Below, in pieces: positions 24,011 through 32,432 of a DNA stretch of 33,686 nucleotides. Under the pieces are notes generated by a model, which saw nothing but the letters and a program-made list of their open reading frames with translations, searched no databases and was not told the DNA's origin. The translations under genes and the position numbers were made by a program. The DNA comes from Burkholderiaceae bacterium (GTDB lineage: Bacteria; Pseudomonadota; Gammaproteobacteria; Burkholderiales; Burkholderiaceae_C): NCBI GenBank assembly GCA_014879655.1, contig JACSRS010000138.1, positions 1 to 33,686 on the forward strand, read 5' to 3'. Position 1 is the stretch's first letter. Every line of letters starts with the position of its first letter.

Positions 24011-24883
24011 ATGATCATGCCGATCAACCCTCCGGAAATCACCGTGACGCCTCGTTCCAGCCCGACCATTCGCCCTGTTCTTCGCGCGCTCGCGCCCTGT
24101 TTTTTGCTCAGCGCCGCGCTGCTGGCCGGCTGCGCCACCGGCTCGCCGGGCGCCGCATCCAGCGCCCCGGCGGCCAGTAACAGCCAGATCACAGCGACCG
24201 ACACCGCGCGCCTGACCCGAAGCGGGTTTCTGAGTGACTACGGCCGGCTGAAAACCACACCTTGGGGCGAAGGCATCCAGTGCTGGCGTGAGCCGAATCT
24301 GAACGCCACCCTGTACAACAAAGTACTGGTTTCACGCATCGTCGTCTCGCTCAAGCCTGCTGGCACAGCCGCGCCCCAAACCGTTGACCCGAGCGACCTG
24401 AAGACACTCACTGACTATTTCCACAGCGCGCTGGTCAAGGATCTCAAACCTGTGATGCAGGTGGTGGAGCAGACCGGCCCTGGCGTGCTGGTGATCCGTA
24501 TTGCGTTGACCGATCTGGTGCCCACGGTGGTCACCGAGAGCTTGGCAGGCACCCTGATCCCCTACGCGTTCATTGCCGAAGCGGGTTCTGGCGTAGCTAC
24601 TGGCCGGCCGGCCGGCTCCACGCCTTACATGGGCGAGACCGGCATGGAAATGCAGTTCCGCGATGGCGCCGACGGCAAGATTCTGGGCGAATGCCGCGAT
24701 ACCGAGATCGGCCGCAAATACGCCAGCGACCTGAATTCGGGCGCCGCCGGCGCCGCCGAAACCTGGGTCAACGGCTACCTGAATTCATTCCAGGCCTGGG
24801 CCTACGCCCGTGACGCCTTCAACCGCTGGTCGATGCTGGTGGCGCAGCGCCTGAAACTGCTGCGCGCCGACGGCGGCAAGTAA
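24011..24883 (+). CDS. DUF3313-like lipoprotein
   Basis: A 290-residue protein with a lipoprotein signal: hydrophobic PCFLLSAALLAG then C41 (lipobox LLAGC), with Ala/Ser-rich residues after it. The body (SGFLSDYGRLKTTPWGEGIQCWREPNLNATLYNKVLVSRIVV; LIPYAFIAEAGSGVATGRPAGSTPYMGETGMEMQFRDGADGKILGE) resembles DUF3313 outer-membrane lipoproteins of unknown role. The start is ATG 24011; GTG 24044, with GGA upstream, would give a more normal signal peptide and may be right. It is followed by repeat copy 3. Confidence 0.75.
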   Translation: MIMPINPPEITVTPRSSPTIRPVLRALAPCFLLSAALLAGCATGSPGAASSAPAASNSQITATDTARLTRSGFLSDYGRLKTTPWGEGIQCWREPNLNATLYNKVLVSRIVVSLKPAGTAAPQTVDPSDLKTLTDYFHSALVKDLKPVMQVVEQTGPGVLVIRIALTDLVPTVVTESLAGTLIPYAFIAEAGSGVATGRPAGSTPYMGETGMEMQFRDGADGKILGECRDTEIGRKYASDLNSGAAGAAETWVNGYLNSFQAWAYARDAFNRWSMLVAQRLKLLRADGGK

Positions 24884-24913
24884 GCAAAAGCCGCTGGCTC
24901 GATGAGAGAGTCC

Positions 24914-24948
24914 TGATTTGTTAGCAACAAATCACCATCTGACGCTGG
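24914..24948 (+). repeat. 27-bp dispersed repeat, copy 3, with hairpin
   Basis: The repeat proper is 24922-24948: TAGCAACAAA, TCA, CCATCTGACGCTGG. Its 5' half is the right arm of a perfect 9-bp inverted repeat, TGATTTGTT/AACAAATCA (24914-24922 and 24926-24934, 3-base loop). A CTACTTTTTT run follows at about 24965. It lies 31 bp after the lipoprotein stop, in the 251-bp gap 24884-25134. Confidence 0.8.
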
Positions 24949-25013
24949 ATAGAGGCAGAATAAGCTACTTTTTTCGCCCCTACAGCCTCTAGGGGTCCAC
25001 TTCGAGCCGCGCA

Positions 25014-25047
25014 CAAAAAAGCCCTGCCGGCGGTCAACAGGCAGGGC
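25014..25047 (-). terminator. Intrinsic terminator of acnB
   Basis: On the minus strand, GCCCTGCC (25047-25040) pairs with GGCAGGGC (25028-25021) across an 11-base loop and is followed by TTTTTT. It lies about 88 bp after the acnB stop codon. A further 6-bp hairpin (CCCCTA/TAGGGG, 24977-24995) lies beyond it without a T-run. Confidence 0.85.
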
Positions 25048-25134
25048 TCGGTCGGTAAGGGAGGCTGGCAGCCACCGTCTAGGGTCGGGCGGGATCAGGC
25101 CTGAGGTCAGGACTGAACCACCCGCCCAGCCGAA

Positions 25135-27720
25135 TCAGGCAGCAACGCCCTTGGCGGCGTCGACGTATTCGGCGATCTGGTCGAAGTTCAGGTACTTGTA
25201 AACCTTGTCACCGTTGGCGCTGAGCACGCCCATGTCGATCAGGTACTCCTCGCGTGTCGGGATGCGACCGAGCTTGGAGCAAATGGCAGACAGTTCGGCC
25301 GAACCCAGGTAGACATTGCTGTTCTTGCCCAGCCGGTTGGGGAAGTTGCGCGTGCTGGTGGACATCACGGTCGCGCCCTCCTTCACCTGCGCCTGGTTGC
25401 CCATGCACAGCGAGCAGCCCGGCATCTCCATGCGCGCGCCGGCCGCACCGAACACGCCATAGTGGCCTTCGTCGGACAGCTGTTTGGCGTCCATCTTGGT
25501 GGGCGGCGCCATCCACAGCTTGACCGGGATGTCGCGCTTGCCCTTGAGCAACTCCGATGCCGCACGGAAGTGACCGATGTTGGTCATGCACGAGCCGATG
25601 AAGACTTCGTCAATCTTCGCGCCGGCCACGTCGGACAGTGTCTTGGCGTCGTCCGGGTCGTTCGGGCAGCAGACGATGGGCTCGACGATCTCGGCCAGGT
25701 CGATCTCGATGACGGCCGCGTATTCGGCGTCGGCGTCACCTTCGAGCAGCTGCGGGTCGGCCAGCCAGGCTTCCATCGCCTTGATGCGGCGGGCGATGGT
25801 GCGCGCGTCGGCGTAGCCGTTGGCGATCATGTTCTTTAGCAGCACGATGTTCGAGTTGATGTACTCGATGATCGGCTCCTTGTTCAGTTTCACCGTGCAA
25901 CCGGCGGCGGAGCGCTCGGCAGACGCGTCTGACAGTTCGAAAGCCTGTTCGACCTTCATGTCGGGCAAACCTTCGATTTCCAGGATGCGGCCCGAGAAGA
26001 TGTTCTTCTTGCCCTTTTTCTCCACCGTCAGCAGACCGGCCTTGATGGCGTACAGCGGAATCGCGTGCACCAGATCGCGCAGCGTGACGCCGGGCTGCAT
26101 CTGGCCCTTGAAGCGCACCAGCACCGATTCAGGCATGTCCAGCGGCATCACACCGGTGGCGGCGGCAAACGCCACCAGGCCGGAACCTGCCGGGAAGCTG
26201 ATGCCGATGGGGAAACGGGTGTGGCTGTCTCCACCGGTGCCAACCGTGTCGGGCAGCAGCATGCGGTTGAGCCAGCTGTGAATGATGCCGTCACCGGGAC
26301 GCAGCGAAATGCCGCCGCGGGTGCTGATGAAGTCGGGCAGCTCGTGGTGCATCTTCACATCCACCGGCTTCGGATAGGCCGCCGTGTGGCAGAACGACTG
26401 CATCACCAGGTCGGCGCTGAAGCCCAGGCAGGCCAGGTCTTTCAGCTCGTCGCGGGTCATCGGGCCCGTGGTGTCCTGCGAGCCGACGCTGGTCATCTTC
26501 GGCTCGCAATAGGTGCCGGGCAGCACGCCCTGGCCTTCGGGCAGGCCGCAGGCGCGGCCGACCATCTTCTGCGCCAGGGTGAAGCCCTTGCCGTGGCTCT
26601 TGGGCACTTGCGGCAAGCGGAACAGTGTGGACGGCGGCAGACCCAGCGCCTCGCGCGCCTTGGCCGTCAGGCCGCGGCCGATGATCAGCGGAATGCGGCC
26701 ACCGGCGCGCACTTCATCGAACAGCACGTCGCTCTTGACGGTGAACTCGGCGATCACCTTGCCGTCTTTCAGCGCCTTGCCTTCATAGGGGCGCAGCTCG
26801 ATGGTGTCGCCCATGTTCATCTGGCTCACATCCAACTCGATCGGCAGCGCGCCGGCGTCTTCCATCGTGTTGTAGAAGATCGGGGCGATCTTTGACCCGA
26901 GACAGACGCCGCCATAGCGCTTGTTCGGCACGAAGGGAATGTCTTCACCGGTGAACCACAGCACGCTGTTGGTGGCCGACTTGCGGCTGGAGCCGGTGCC
27001 GACCACGTCGCCGACGTAGGCCACCAGATGCCCCTTGGCACGCAGGTCTTCAATGAACTTGACCGGGCCGCGCTTGCCGTCCTCTTCGGGCGTGATGCCG
27101 TCACGCTTGTTCTTCAGCATCGCCAGCGCATGCAGCGGGATGTCCGGGCGGCTCCAGGCGTCCGGCGCCGGCGACAGGTCGTCGGTGTTGGTCTCACCGG
27201 TCACCTTGAGCACGGTCAGCGTGATGCTCTTGGCCACTTCGGGGCGACCGGTGAACCATTCGGCGTCGGCCCAGCTTTGCAGCACAGCCTTGGCGAACTC
27301 GTTGCCCTTGTCGGCCTTTTCCTTGACATCGTGGAACTGGTCGAACATCAGCAGGGTCTTCTTCAGGCCCTCGGCTGCCACCGGAGCCACGGCCTTGTCG
27401 TCGAGCAGTTCGATCAGCGGCGTCAGGTTGAAGCCGCCCAGCATGGTGCCCAGCAGTTCGGTGGCCTTCTCGCGGCTGATCAGGCTGCATTTTTCGGTGC
27501 CGTGCGCGACAGCGGCCAGGTAGCTGGCCTTGACCTTGGCGGCGTCGTCCACGCCGGCTGGCACGCGATGCGTGATCAGTTCCACCAGCGTGGCTTCTTC
27601 GCCGGCTGGCGGGCTCTTCAGCAGTTCGATCAGTTCACCGGTCTGCTTCGCGGTCAGCGGCAGCGGCGGGATACCCAGCGCAGCGCGCTCGGCGACGTGT
27701 TCTCGATAGGCTTTCAGCAT
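25135..27720 (-). CDS. acnB: Aconitate hydratase B
   Basis: An 861-residue AcnB-type aconitase of normal length. It has the N-terminal HEAT-like domain ([25 protein letters not shown]), the swivel domain with [25 protein letters not shown] and [12 protein letters not shown], and the [4Fe-4S] cysteines in [11 protein letters not shown] and [12 protein letters not shown]. It interconverts citrate and isocitrate in the TCA cycle. The start at 27720 has GGAGAG six bases upstream. It is the last gene of an mdh / CitE-like / small secreted protein / acnB run, with gaps of 16, 27 and 81 bp. Confidence 0.97.
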   Translation of the reverse strand: MLKAYREHVAERAALGIPPLPLTAKQTGELIELLKSPPAGEEATLVELITHRVPAGVDDAAKVKASYLAAVAHGTEKCSLISREKATELLGTMLGGFNLTPLIELLDDKAVAPVAAEGLKKTLLMFDQFHDVKEKADKGNEFAKAVLQSWADAEWFTGRPEVAKSITLTVLKVTGETNTDDLSPAPDAWSRPDIPLHALAMLKNKRDGITPEEDGKRGPVKFIEDLRAKGHLVAYVGDVVGTGSSRKSATNSVLWFTGEDIPFVPNKRYGGVCLGSKIAPIFYNTMEDAGALPIELDVSQMNMGDTIELRPYEGKALKDGKVIAEFTVKSDVLFDEVRAGGRIPLIIGRGLTAKAREALGLPPSTLFRLPQVPKSHGKGFTLAQKMVGRACGLPEGQGVLPGTYCEPKMTSVGSQDTTGPMTRDELKDLACLGFSADLVMQSFCHTAAYPKPVDVKMHHELPDFISTRGGISLRPGDGIIHSWLNRMLLPDTVGTGGDSHTRFPIGISFPAGSGLVAFAAATGVMPLDMPESVLVRFKGQMQPGVTLRDLVHAIPLYAIKAGLLTVEKKGKKNIFSGRILEIEGLPDMKVEQAFELSDASAERSAAGCTVKLNKEPIIEYINSNIVLLKNMIANGYADARTIARRIKAMEAWLADPQLLEGDADAEYAAVIEIDLAEIVEPIVCCPNDPDDAKTLSDVAGAKIDEVFIGSCMTNIGHFRAASELLKGKRDIPVKLWMAPPTKMDAKQLSDEGHYGVFGAAGARMEMPGCSLCMGNQAQVKEGATVMSTSTRNFPNRLGKNSNVYLGSAELSAICSKLGRIPTREEYLIDMGVLSANGDKVYKYLNFDQIAEYVDAAKGVAA

Positions 27721-27801
27721 GGTTCTCTCCAGAAAATGGGGTTCAGGTCGCCGGCAGCACGGTTCGCGCCGCCGGCTGGCCGGTCGTCAGACGTTATCGA
27801 A

Positions 27802-28377
27802 TCAAGGTTTGCGGGCGCCGACTGGCGTGTCGATCAGGCTGGGCGGCGGGTTTTTCTTCAGCTCTTCGGCTACCGCCACCTGCGTGGGCGTGGTGCATTC
27901 ATCGGCCAAGCGCTTGCCGGCCTTCTGGTCCATCAGCATGGACTTGTTGGCCAGTTGCAGCCAGACCGCGCCTTCGTGCTTGTCTTCCAGCCGGATCGCG
28001 CCGGTGCTGGTCTCCACCACGTGCAGGCGGTACTTGAAGCCCTTGCCGGTCAGATCAAAGTAGCCGGGCATCTTGCTGTCGGCTTCCAGCTTCACGCTGG
28101 CACCGAGTTCGCAAGGCATCTGGCCGGTCTGCACACGGCTGGCGATTTCAAGCTCCGCGGGCGTCAGCGCGACCTCGGCTGCACGGATGCCGGCTGCGAC
28201 CTGGTTGGTGGCGCTCTTGAGCGTTTCCCGGTCACTGGGGGGCGACGCCTTCGGCTGCTTCACCTTCTTGGCCGTTGTGGATTTCGGCGCCGGCGCCTTG
28301 GCCGGTGCGGCCGGCGTCTGGGCCAGCAGCGCGGTGGAGGCCATCAGCATCAGGGCGGCAGCTACAGTGGTTTTCAT
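27802..28377 (-). CDS. Small secreted protein between acnB and the CitE-like gene
   Basis: A 191-residue protein with a signal peptide (MKTTVAAALMLMASTALLAQ), an Ala/Pro/Lys-rich linker (APAPKSTTAKKVKQPKASPP, about 25-50) and a globular domain with two cysteines (MPCELGASVKLEADS; ADECTTP). I do not recognise a named domain. The sequence LTGKGFKYRLHVVETSTGAIRLEDKHEGAVWLQLANKSMLM suggests a beta-rich periplasmic fold. ATG 28377 has GGAG upstream; an earlier frame start at 28401 lacks a signal peptide. It lies in the middle of a TCA-cycle gene run with no evident link to it. Confidence 0.72.
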   Translation of the reverse strand: MKTTVAAALMLMASTALLAQTPAAPAKAPAPKSTTAKKVKQPKASPPSDRETLKSATNQVAAGIRAAEVALTPAELEIASRVQTGQMPCELGASVKLEADSKMPGYFDLTGKGFKYRLHVVETSTGAIRLEDKHEGAVWLQLANKSMLMDQKAGKRLADECTTPTQVAVAEELKKNPPPSLIDTPVGARKP

Positions 28378-28404
28378 GGGGCGTCTCCGTTCAGGGATCA
28401 AGGG

Positions 28405-29436
28405 TCAGGGTTGCAAGAAGCAGGCCTGCATGGTATCGGGCAGCGGCCGGCCCGTCTGATGGGCCCGCTCGATGACCTGCCAGTAATAACGATAACTGGC
28501 GCGGTCGTGCAAATGCCCGCCGACGCTGATTGGCGCCCAGTCGGCCGCCATCGCCGCCTCCAGAATGCGCGCGGCCGCGTCAATCTGCGCCGCATCGGGC
28601 GCCAGCGCCTCCAGGATGGGGCGGATCTGGCCGGGGTGGATGCTCCACATACGGGTGTAACCGAATTCGCGCGCGGCGCGGCTGGCAGCTGCCCGCATCG
28701 CCGCCGGGTCGGCAAATTCGGTCACCACACAATGCGACGGCACCTTGCCGTGCGCGTGGCAGGCCGACGCAATCTCGAGTTTGGCGCGCACCACCAGGGG
28801 GTGCGTGAACTGGCCGGCCGACGACATGGCGTCAGCCCCCACCGCACCGCCGTGGGCCGAGACAAAATCCATCAGTCCGAAACTGAGGCTTTGCACCCGC
28901 GGATGCGCCGCAATGTCAAAAGCGCGATGCACCGCCGCCGGCGATTCGATCAGCACCTGCAGCGGCAACTGCGCTGCGCCGACCTGGGCCAGCGCGGCAA
29001 CAGCCCGGTCCACATCAGCCGGCGACTCGACTTTGGGAATCATCAGATGCGACAGACGCCGCCCGGCCTTGCCGGCGATGGTGTCGATGTCGGCGTCGAA
29101 AGCCGGATGATCCACCGGGTGCACCCGCGCGGCGACGCGCGCGCCCCTGGCAGCGCCCAGCACCAGTTCGGCCACCAGTTCGGCGTGCTCAGCCTCCGCA
29201 CCCACGGGCGCGCCATCTTCGCAGTCGAGCGTCACGTCAAAGACGCAGGCGCCGAACTCCTCGGTCATTTCGGCCTGCAATTGCAGGCTCTTGCGCATTC
29301 GGACTTCGACGCCGCTGTAGTGGTCACAGACCGGCAGGCTGATGGCTGACGCCTGCGCACCCAGCAACACTTCGCGCGGATGCGCCGCTCCCGCACCCGC
29401 CAATGCGGGTCGCGCGAGAAGGCCCGGCTTGCTCAT
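28405..29436 (-). CDS. CitE-like HpcH/HpaI aldolase/citrate lyase family protein
   Basis: A 343-residue TIM-barrel lyase of the CitE-like group. Conserved parts are FDVTLDCEDGAP (66-77; acidic Mg site region), LMIPKVESPADV (131-142) and VLIESPAAVHRAFDIAAHPRV (161-181; E164 as likely Mg ligand), with LSFGLMDF (184-191). Relatives cleave or form malyl-CoA, methylmalyl-CoA or citramalyl-CoA. No citrate lyase alpha or gamma subunits are present, so it is a stand-alone CitE-like enzyme. The exact acyl-CoA is not predictable. It follows mdh by 16 bp, which hints at malyl-CoA or related C4/C5 chemistry. Confidence 0.82.
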   Translation of the reverse strand: MSKPGLLARPALAGAGAAHPREVLLGAQASAISLPVCDHYSGVEVRMRKSLQLQAEMTEEFGACVFDVTLDCEDGAPVGAEAEHAELVAELVLGAARGARVAARVHPVDHPAFDADIDTIAGKAGRRLSHLMIPKVESPADVDRAVAALAQVGAAQLPLQVLIESPAAVHRAFDIAAHPRVQSLSFGLMDFVSAHGGAVGADAMSSAGQFTHPLVVRAKLEIASACHAHGKVPSHCVVTEFADPAAMRAAASRAAREFGYTRMWSIHPGQIRPILEALAPDAAQIDAAARILEAAMAADWAPISVGGHLHDRASYRYYWQVIERAHQTGRPLPDTMQACFLQP

Positions 29437-29452
29437 GAACGGCCGGTCCGGT

Positions 29453-30439
29453 TTACAGCAACTGTGCCACGCCAGCCTGCTCGTCCTGCAGTTCCTTGAG
29501 CGTCTTGTTGATGCAGGATTGGCTGAACTCGTCGATGGTCAGGCCTTCGACGACCTTGTACTCGCCGTTTTCAACGGTGACGGGGAAACCGAACATGGTG
29601 TCTTTCGGGATGCCATACCAGCCGTCCGACGGGATGCCCATGGTGACCCATTTGCCGTTGGTGCCCAGCGCCCAGTCGCGCATGTGATCGATGGCCGCGT
29701 TGGCCGCCGAGGCCGCCGACGACAGGCCGCGCGCTTCGATGATGGCCGCGCCGCGCTTGCCGACGGTCGGCAGGAAGGTGTTGGCATTCCATTCCTGGTC
29801 GTTGATCATGTCTTTGACCGACGCGCCGCCGATGGTGGCGAAGCGGTAGTCGGCATACATGGTGGGGGAATGGTTGCCCCAGACACAGAGTTTTTCGATG
29901 TCGGCCACGGCCTTGCCGGTCTTGGCAGCGATCTGGCTGGCGGCGCGGTTGTGATCCAGGCGCAGCATGGCGGTGAAATTCTTGCGCGGCAGGTCCGGCG
30001 CGCTCTTCATCGCAATCCAGGCATTGGTGTTTGCGGGGTTGCCCACCACCAGCACCTTGACGTTGCGGCTGGCGACGGCGTTGAGCGCCTTGCCCTGGCC
30101 GATGAAGATCTGGCCGTTGATGGCCAGCAGTTCGGCACGCTCCATGCCGGCCTTGCGGGGCATCGAGCCGACCAGCAGCGCGTAGTCGGTGTCCTTGAAC
30201 GCGGTCATGGGGTCGCTGTGGGCTTCCATGCCTACCAGCAGCGGGAAAGCGCAGTCTTCGAGTTCCATCATCACGCCCTTGAGCGCCTTTTGCGGGCCTT
30301 CGGCCGGCACTTCCAGCAGTTGCAGGATGACGGGCTGGTCCTTGCCCAGCATTTCGCCCGAAGCGATGCGGAACAGCAGGGCGTAACCAATTTGACCAGC
30401 GGCACCGGTGACGGCCACGCGAACGGGTTTCTTGCTCAT
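29453..30439 (-). CDS. mdh: Malate dehydrogenase
   Basis: A 328-residue NAD-dependent malate dehydrogenase with nucleotide motif TGAAGQIG (11-18), substrate-binding arginines in [13 protein letters not shown] (R95, R101), the catalytic Asp in RLDHNRA (D162) and the catalytic His in NHSPTMYAD (H190). It oxidises malate to oxaloacetate in the TCA cycle. It is the first gene of the minus-strand TCA run and is divergent from the GntR regulator. GGAG lies nine bases before the ATG. Confidence 0.97.
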   Translation of the reverse strand: MSKKPVRVAVTGAAGQIGYALLFRIASGEMLGKDQPVILQLLEVPAEGPQKALKGVMMELEDCAFPLLVGMEAHSDPMTAFKDTDYALLVGSMPRKAGMERAELLAINGQIFIGQGKALNAVASRNVKVLVVGNPANTNAWIAMKSAPDLPRKNFTAMLRLDHNRAASQIAAKTGKAVADIEKLCVWGNHSPTMYADYRFATIGGASVKDMINDQEWNANTFLPTVGKRGAAIIEARGLSSAASAANAAIDHMRDWALGTNGKWVTMGIPSDGWYGIPKDTMFGFPVTVENGEYKVVEGLTIDEFSQSCINKTLKELQDEQAGVAQLL

Positions 30440-30559
30440 GACGGAGAACTCCAGAGTGATGTGAAACAGGTGTATCGGGGGTCCGGCACACGCTGCGCGG
30501 CTTCTCCGATCAGACCTAGAGTTTACCCTCGATTCCGGCGCCGGTCAATTTGTCTTATG

Positions 30560-30571
30560 TCTTATATAAGA
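30560..30571. promoter_or_regulatory. AT-rich palindrome TCTTATATAAGA between mdh and gntR
   Basis: A perfect 12-bp palindrome stands out as AT-rich in a GC-rich region. A further half-site, GTCTTAT, precedes it at 30552-30558. It is 45 bp before ATG 30616 of the GntR gene and 121 bp before mdh. GntR-family regulators usually bind short palindromes next to their own gene, so it is the best candidate operator for this locus. The same sequence does not occur before sdhC. Confidence 0.55.
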
Positions 30572-30615
30572 TATGATTGACCCTGTGCCAGCACCACCGC
30601 CAGGCCACCCTCCCG

Positions 30616-31422
30616 ATGCCTCCATCCGATACCACCGCCACTGAAAATCTTGCCGACAACGGCACTGACAAGGCGTTATCGGCGGGCGCAGCTTCCACGC
30701 CTGCGTTCAGCCCGCTGTATCAGCAGATCAAGGACCTGATCCTGCGCAGCCTGCAGGCCGGCGAGTGGAAGCCCGGCGAGGCCATTCCGAGCGAAATGGA
30801 ACTGGCTGCACGCTTTCGGGTCAGCCAGGGAACGGTGCGCAAGGCGATCGACGAACTGGCAGCCGACAACCTGGTGGTGCGCCGGCAGGGAAAAGGCACG
30901 TTTGTGGCCACGCACTCCGAGCAGCACGTTCAATACCGGTTTCTGCGGCTGATGCCCGATACCGGTGATCTGGACAGCGAAGGCCCGGCACAGCGCACCA
31001 TTCTGGAATGCCGGCGCGTGCGCGCCCCCGCAGACGTGGCACGCGCACTGGCGCTGCGCCCCGGCGATGCGGTGATGCAGGCGCGCCGCGTGCTGTCGTT
31101 CAGTGGCGTGCCGACCATTCTGGAAGACCTCTGGCTGCCGGGCCTGCCGTTCAAGGGCCTGACCGCCACCCAGCTGGCGCAGTACCAGGGTCCCACCTAC
31201 GCGATGTTCGAAGTCGATTTCGGCGTGCGCATGGTGCGCGCAGTCGAAAACATCCGGGCGGTGCTGCCCGATCCCGCCCAGGCCCAGCTGCTGCAGGTCA
31301 CGCCCGCCACGCCCCTGCTCAGTGTCGAGCGCGTGGCTTTCACGTACAACGATGCACCCATGGAACTGCGCCGCGGGCTGTACCGGACCGACAGTCACCA
31401 TTACCGCAATGACCTCAACTGA
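30616..31422 (+). CDS. GntR-family (HutC/UTRA) transcriptional regulator
   Basis: A 268-residue regulator with an N-terminal GntR winged HTH (about 33-100; FSPLYQQIKDLILRSL, IPSEMELAARFRVSQGTVRKAIDELAADNLVVRRQGKGTFV) and a C-terminal UTRA ligand-binding domain (about 112-258), hence the HutC subfamily. A 30-residue Ser/Thr/Ala-rich stretch precedes the HTH. Between mdh and sdhC, it probably controls TCA-cycle genes in response to a small acid; this is inferred from position. ATG 30616 is preferred over TTG 30577, which would start very close to the palindrome. No good Shine-Dalgarno is seen for either. Confidence 0.87.
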   Translation: MPPSDTTATENLADNGTDKALSAGAASTPAFSPLYQQIKDLILRSLQAGEWKPGEAIPSEMELAARFRVSQGTVRKAIDELAADNLVVRRQGKGTFVATHSEQHVQYRFLRLMPDTGDLDSEGPAQRTILECRRVRAPADVARALALRPGDAVMQARRVLSFSGVPTILEDLWLPGLPFKGLTATQLAQYQGPTYAMFEVDFGVRMVRAVENIRAVLPDPAQAQLLQVTPATPLLSVERVAFTYNDAPMELRRGLYRTDSHHYRNDLN

Positions 31423-31426
31423 GTTC

Positions 31427-31447
31427 CCGACCGGGACAACGGGTCGG
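31427..31447 (+). terminator. Hairpin after gntR
   Basis: CCGACC (31427-31432) pairs with GGTCGG (31442-31447) across nine bases, just after the gntR stop codon. There is no T-run, so it may be a weak terminator or a structure in the sdh leader. A TAGAAT box at 31481-31486 is a possible -10 element for sdhC, 55 bp before its ATG, with a poor -35. Confidence 0.35.
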
Positions 31448-31541
31448 CTGCAATCCTGGTGTCAGTTTGCTGCGTTGCAATAGAATTTGACGCGTCCGCC
31501 ATGAATAATTACAGAGCCGTTACATCCACGAAAGCCCCCTC

Positions 31542-31973
31542 ATGACCGAAATCGCCAAGAAGCGGCCAGAGTTCCGCAACATCAACGCGCTCACCGATCT
31601 GCCCACCTACCGGCTGCCGCCAGCGGGCTGGGTTTCCATCCTGCACCGCATCAGCGGCGCGCTGATGTTCCTGTTGCTGCCCTTCATCATCTGGATGTTC
31701 GACACCTCGGTGTCGTCCGAGTTATCGTATGCACGCTTCAAGCAGGCGTTCAACGCCGGGCTGTGGATCTTCCCGGGCTGGTTCCTGAAACTGGTGGCGC
31801 TGGCCCTGATCTGGGCGTTCATGCACCACCTGATTGCCGGCACCCGCCATCTGTACATGGAAGTCACGCATTCGCTGACCAAGGAATTCGGCCGTTCCAC
31901 CGCGATTGGCACGCTGGTGCTGAGCATCGGCCTGACCCTGGTGCTGGGTGCCAAGCTCTTCGGCCTGTATTGA
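31542..31973 (+). CDS. sdhC: Succinate dehydrogenase cytochrome b556 subunit
   Basis: A 143-residue membrane anchor with three hydrophobic helices (about 36-54, 76-95 and 117-139). The family motif SILHRISG (32-39; S32 and R36 near the quinone site) and the heme-binding HHLIAGTRHLYMEV are visible. With SdhD it holds heme b and passes electrons from SdhB to ubiquinone. It is the first gene of sdhCDA(B); sdhD begins 53 bp downstream. Confidence 0.95.
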   Translation: MTEIAKKRPEFRNINALTDLPTYRLPPAGWVSILHRISGALMFLLLPFIIWMFDTSVSSELSYARFKQAFNAGLWIFPGWFLKLVALALIWAFMHHLIAGTRHLYMEVTHSLTKEFGRSTAIGTLVLSIGLTLVLGAKLFGLY

Positions 31974-32026
31974 TCAACCTCCCGGTGCCGTCTGACTGAC
32001 GGCCCTGTCGCCAAAGGAAACAGAAC

Positions 32027-32392
32027 ATGTCCGTGAACCATGGATCCAAGCGCCTCGTGGTCGGCGCACATTACGGCTTGCGCGACTGGCTGGGCCAGGG
32101 CGTCACCGCCGGACTCCTGATCGCATTCACCCTCATCGTGGCCGCCCAGGTGCTGTTCACCAAGGGGCCAGTGGGCTACGACCAGTGGGCCGGCATCTTC
32201 GCCTCGCAATGGATGAAGGTTCTGACGCTGGCCATCGTGTTCGCGCTGATCTACCACGTGTGGGTGGGCATCCGCAACATCTGGATGGACTACATCAAGC
32301 CCGTCGGCATCCGGCTAACGCTGCAGGTGCTGTCCATCGTCTGGCTGGTCGGTTGCGCCGGCTGGGCCATCCAGGTGCTGTGGCGCCTTTGA
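32027..32392 (+). CDS. sdhD: Succinate dehydrogenase hydrophobic membrane anchor subunit
   Basis: A 121-residue anchor with three hydrophobic segments (about 24-43, 63-83 and 97-118) and the conserved [17 protein letters not shown], in which H77 is the second heme ligand and D88-Y89 form part of the quinone site. AAAGGA lies upstream of the ATG. It pairs with SdhC in complex II; sdhA starts 40 bp downstream. Confidence 0.94.
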   Translation: MSVNHGSKRLVVGAHYGLRDWLGQGVTAGLLIAFTLIVAAQVLFTKGPVGYDQWAGIFASQWMKVLTLAIVFALIYHVWVGIRNIWMDYIKPVGIRLTLQVLSIVWLVGCAGWAIQVLWRL

Positions 32393-32432
32393 TCTTCATC
32401 GAGATCGCCACCGATATCCAAGGCTGTACACC

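Noticed and set aside
27028-29349. A 773-codon open frame on the plus strand across acnB and the CitE-like gene
   Set aside because: It is a shadow of well-supported minus-strand genes, with biased composition and no recognisable motif. A similar 648-codon shadow at 2361-4307 was rejected for the same reason.
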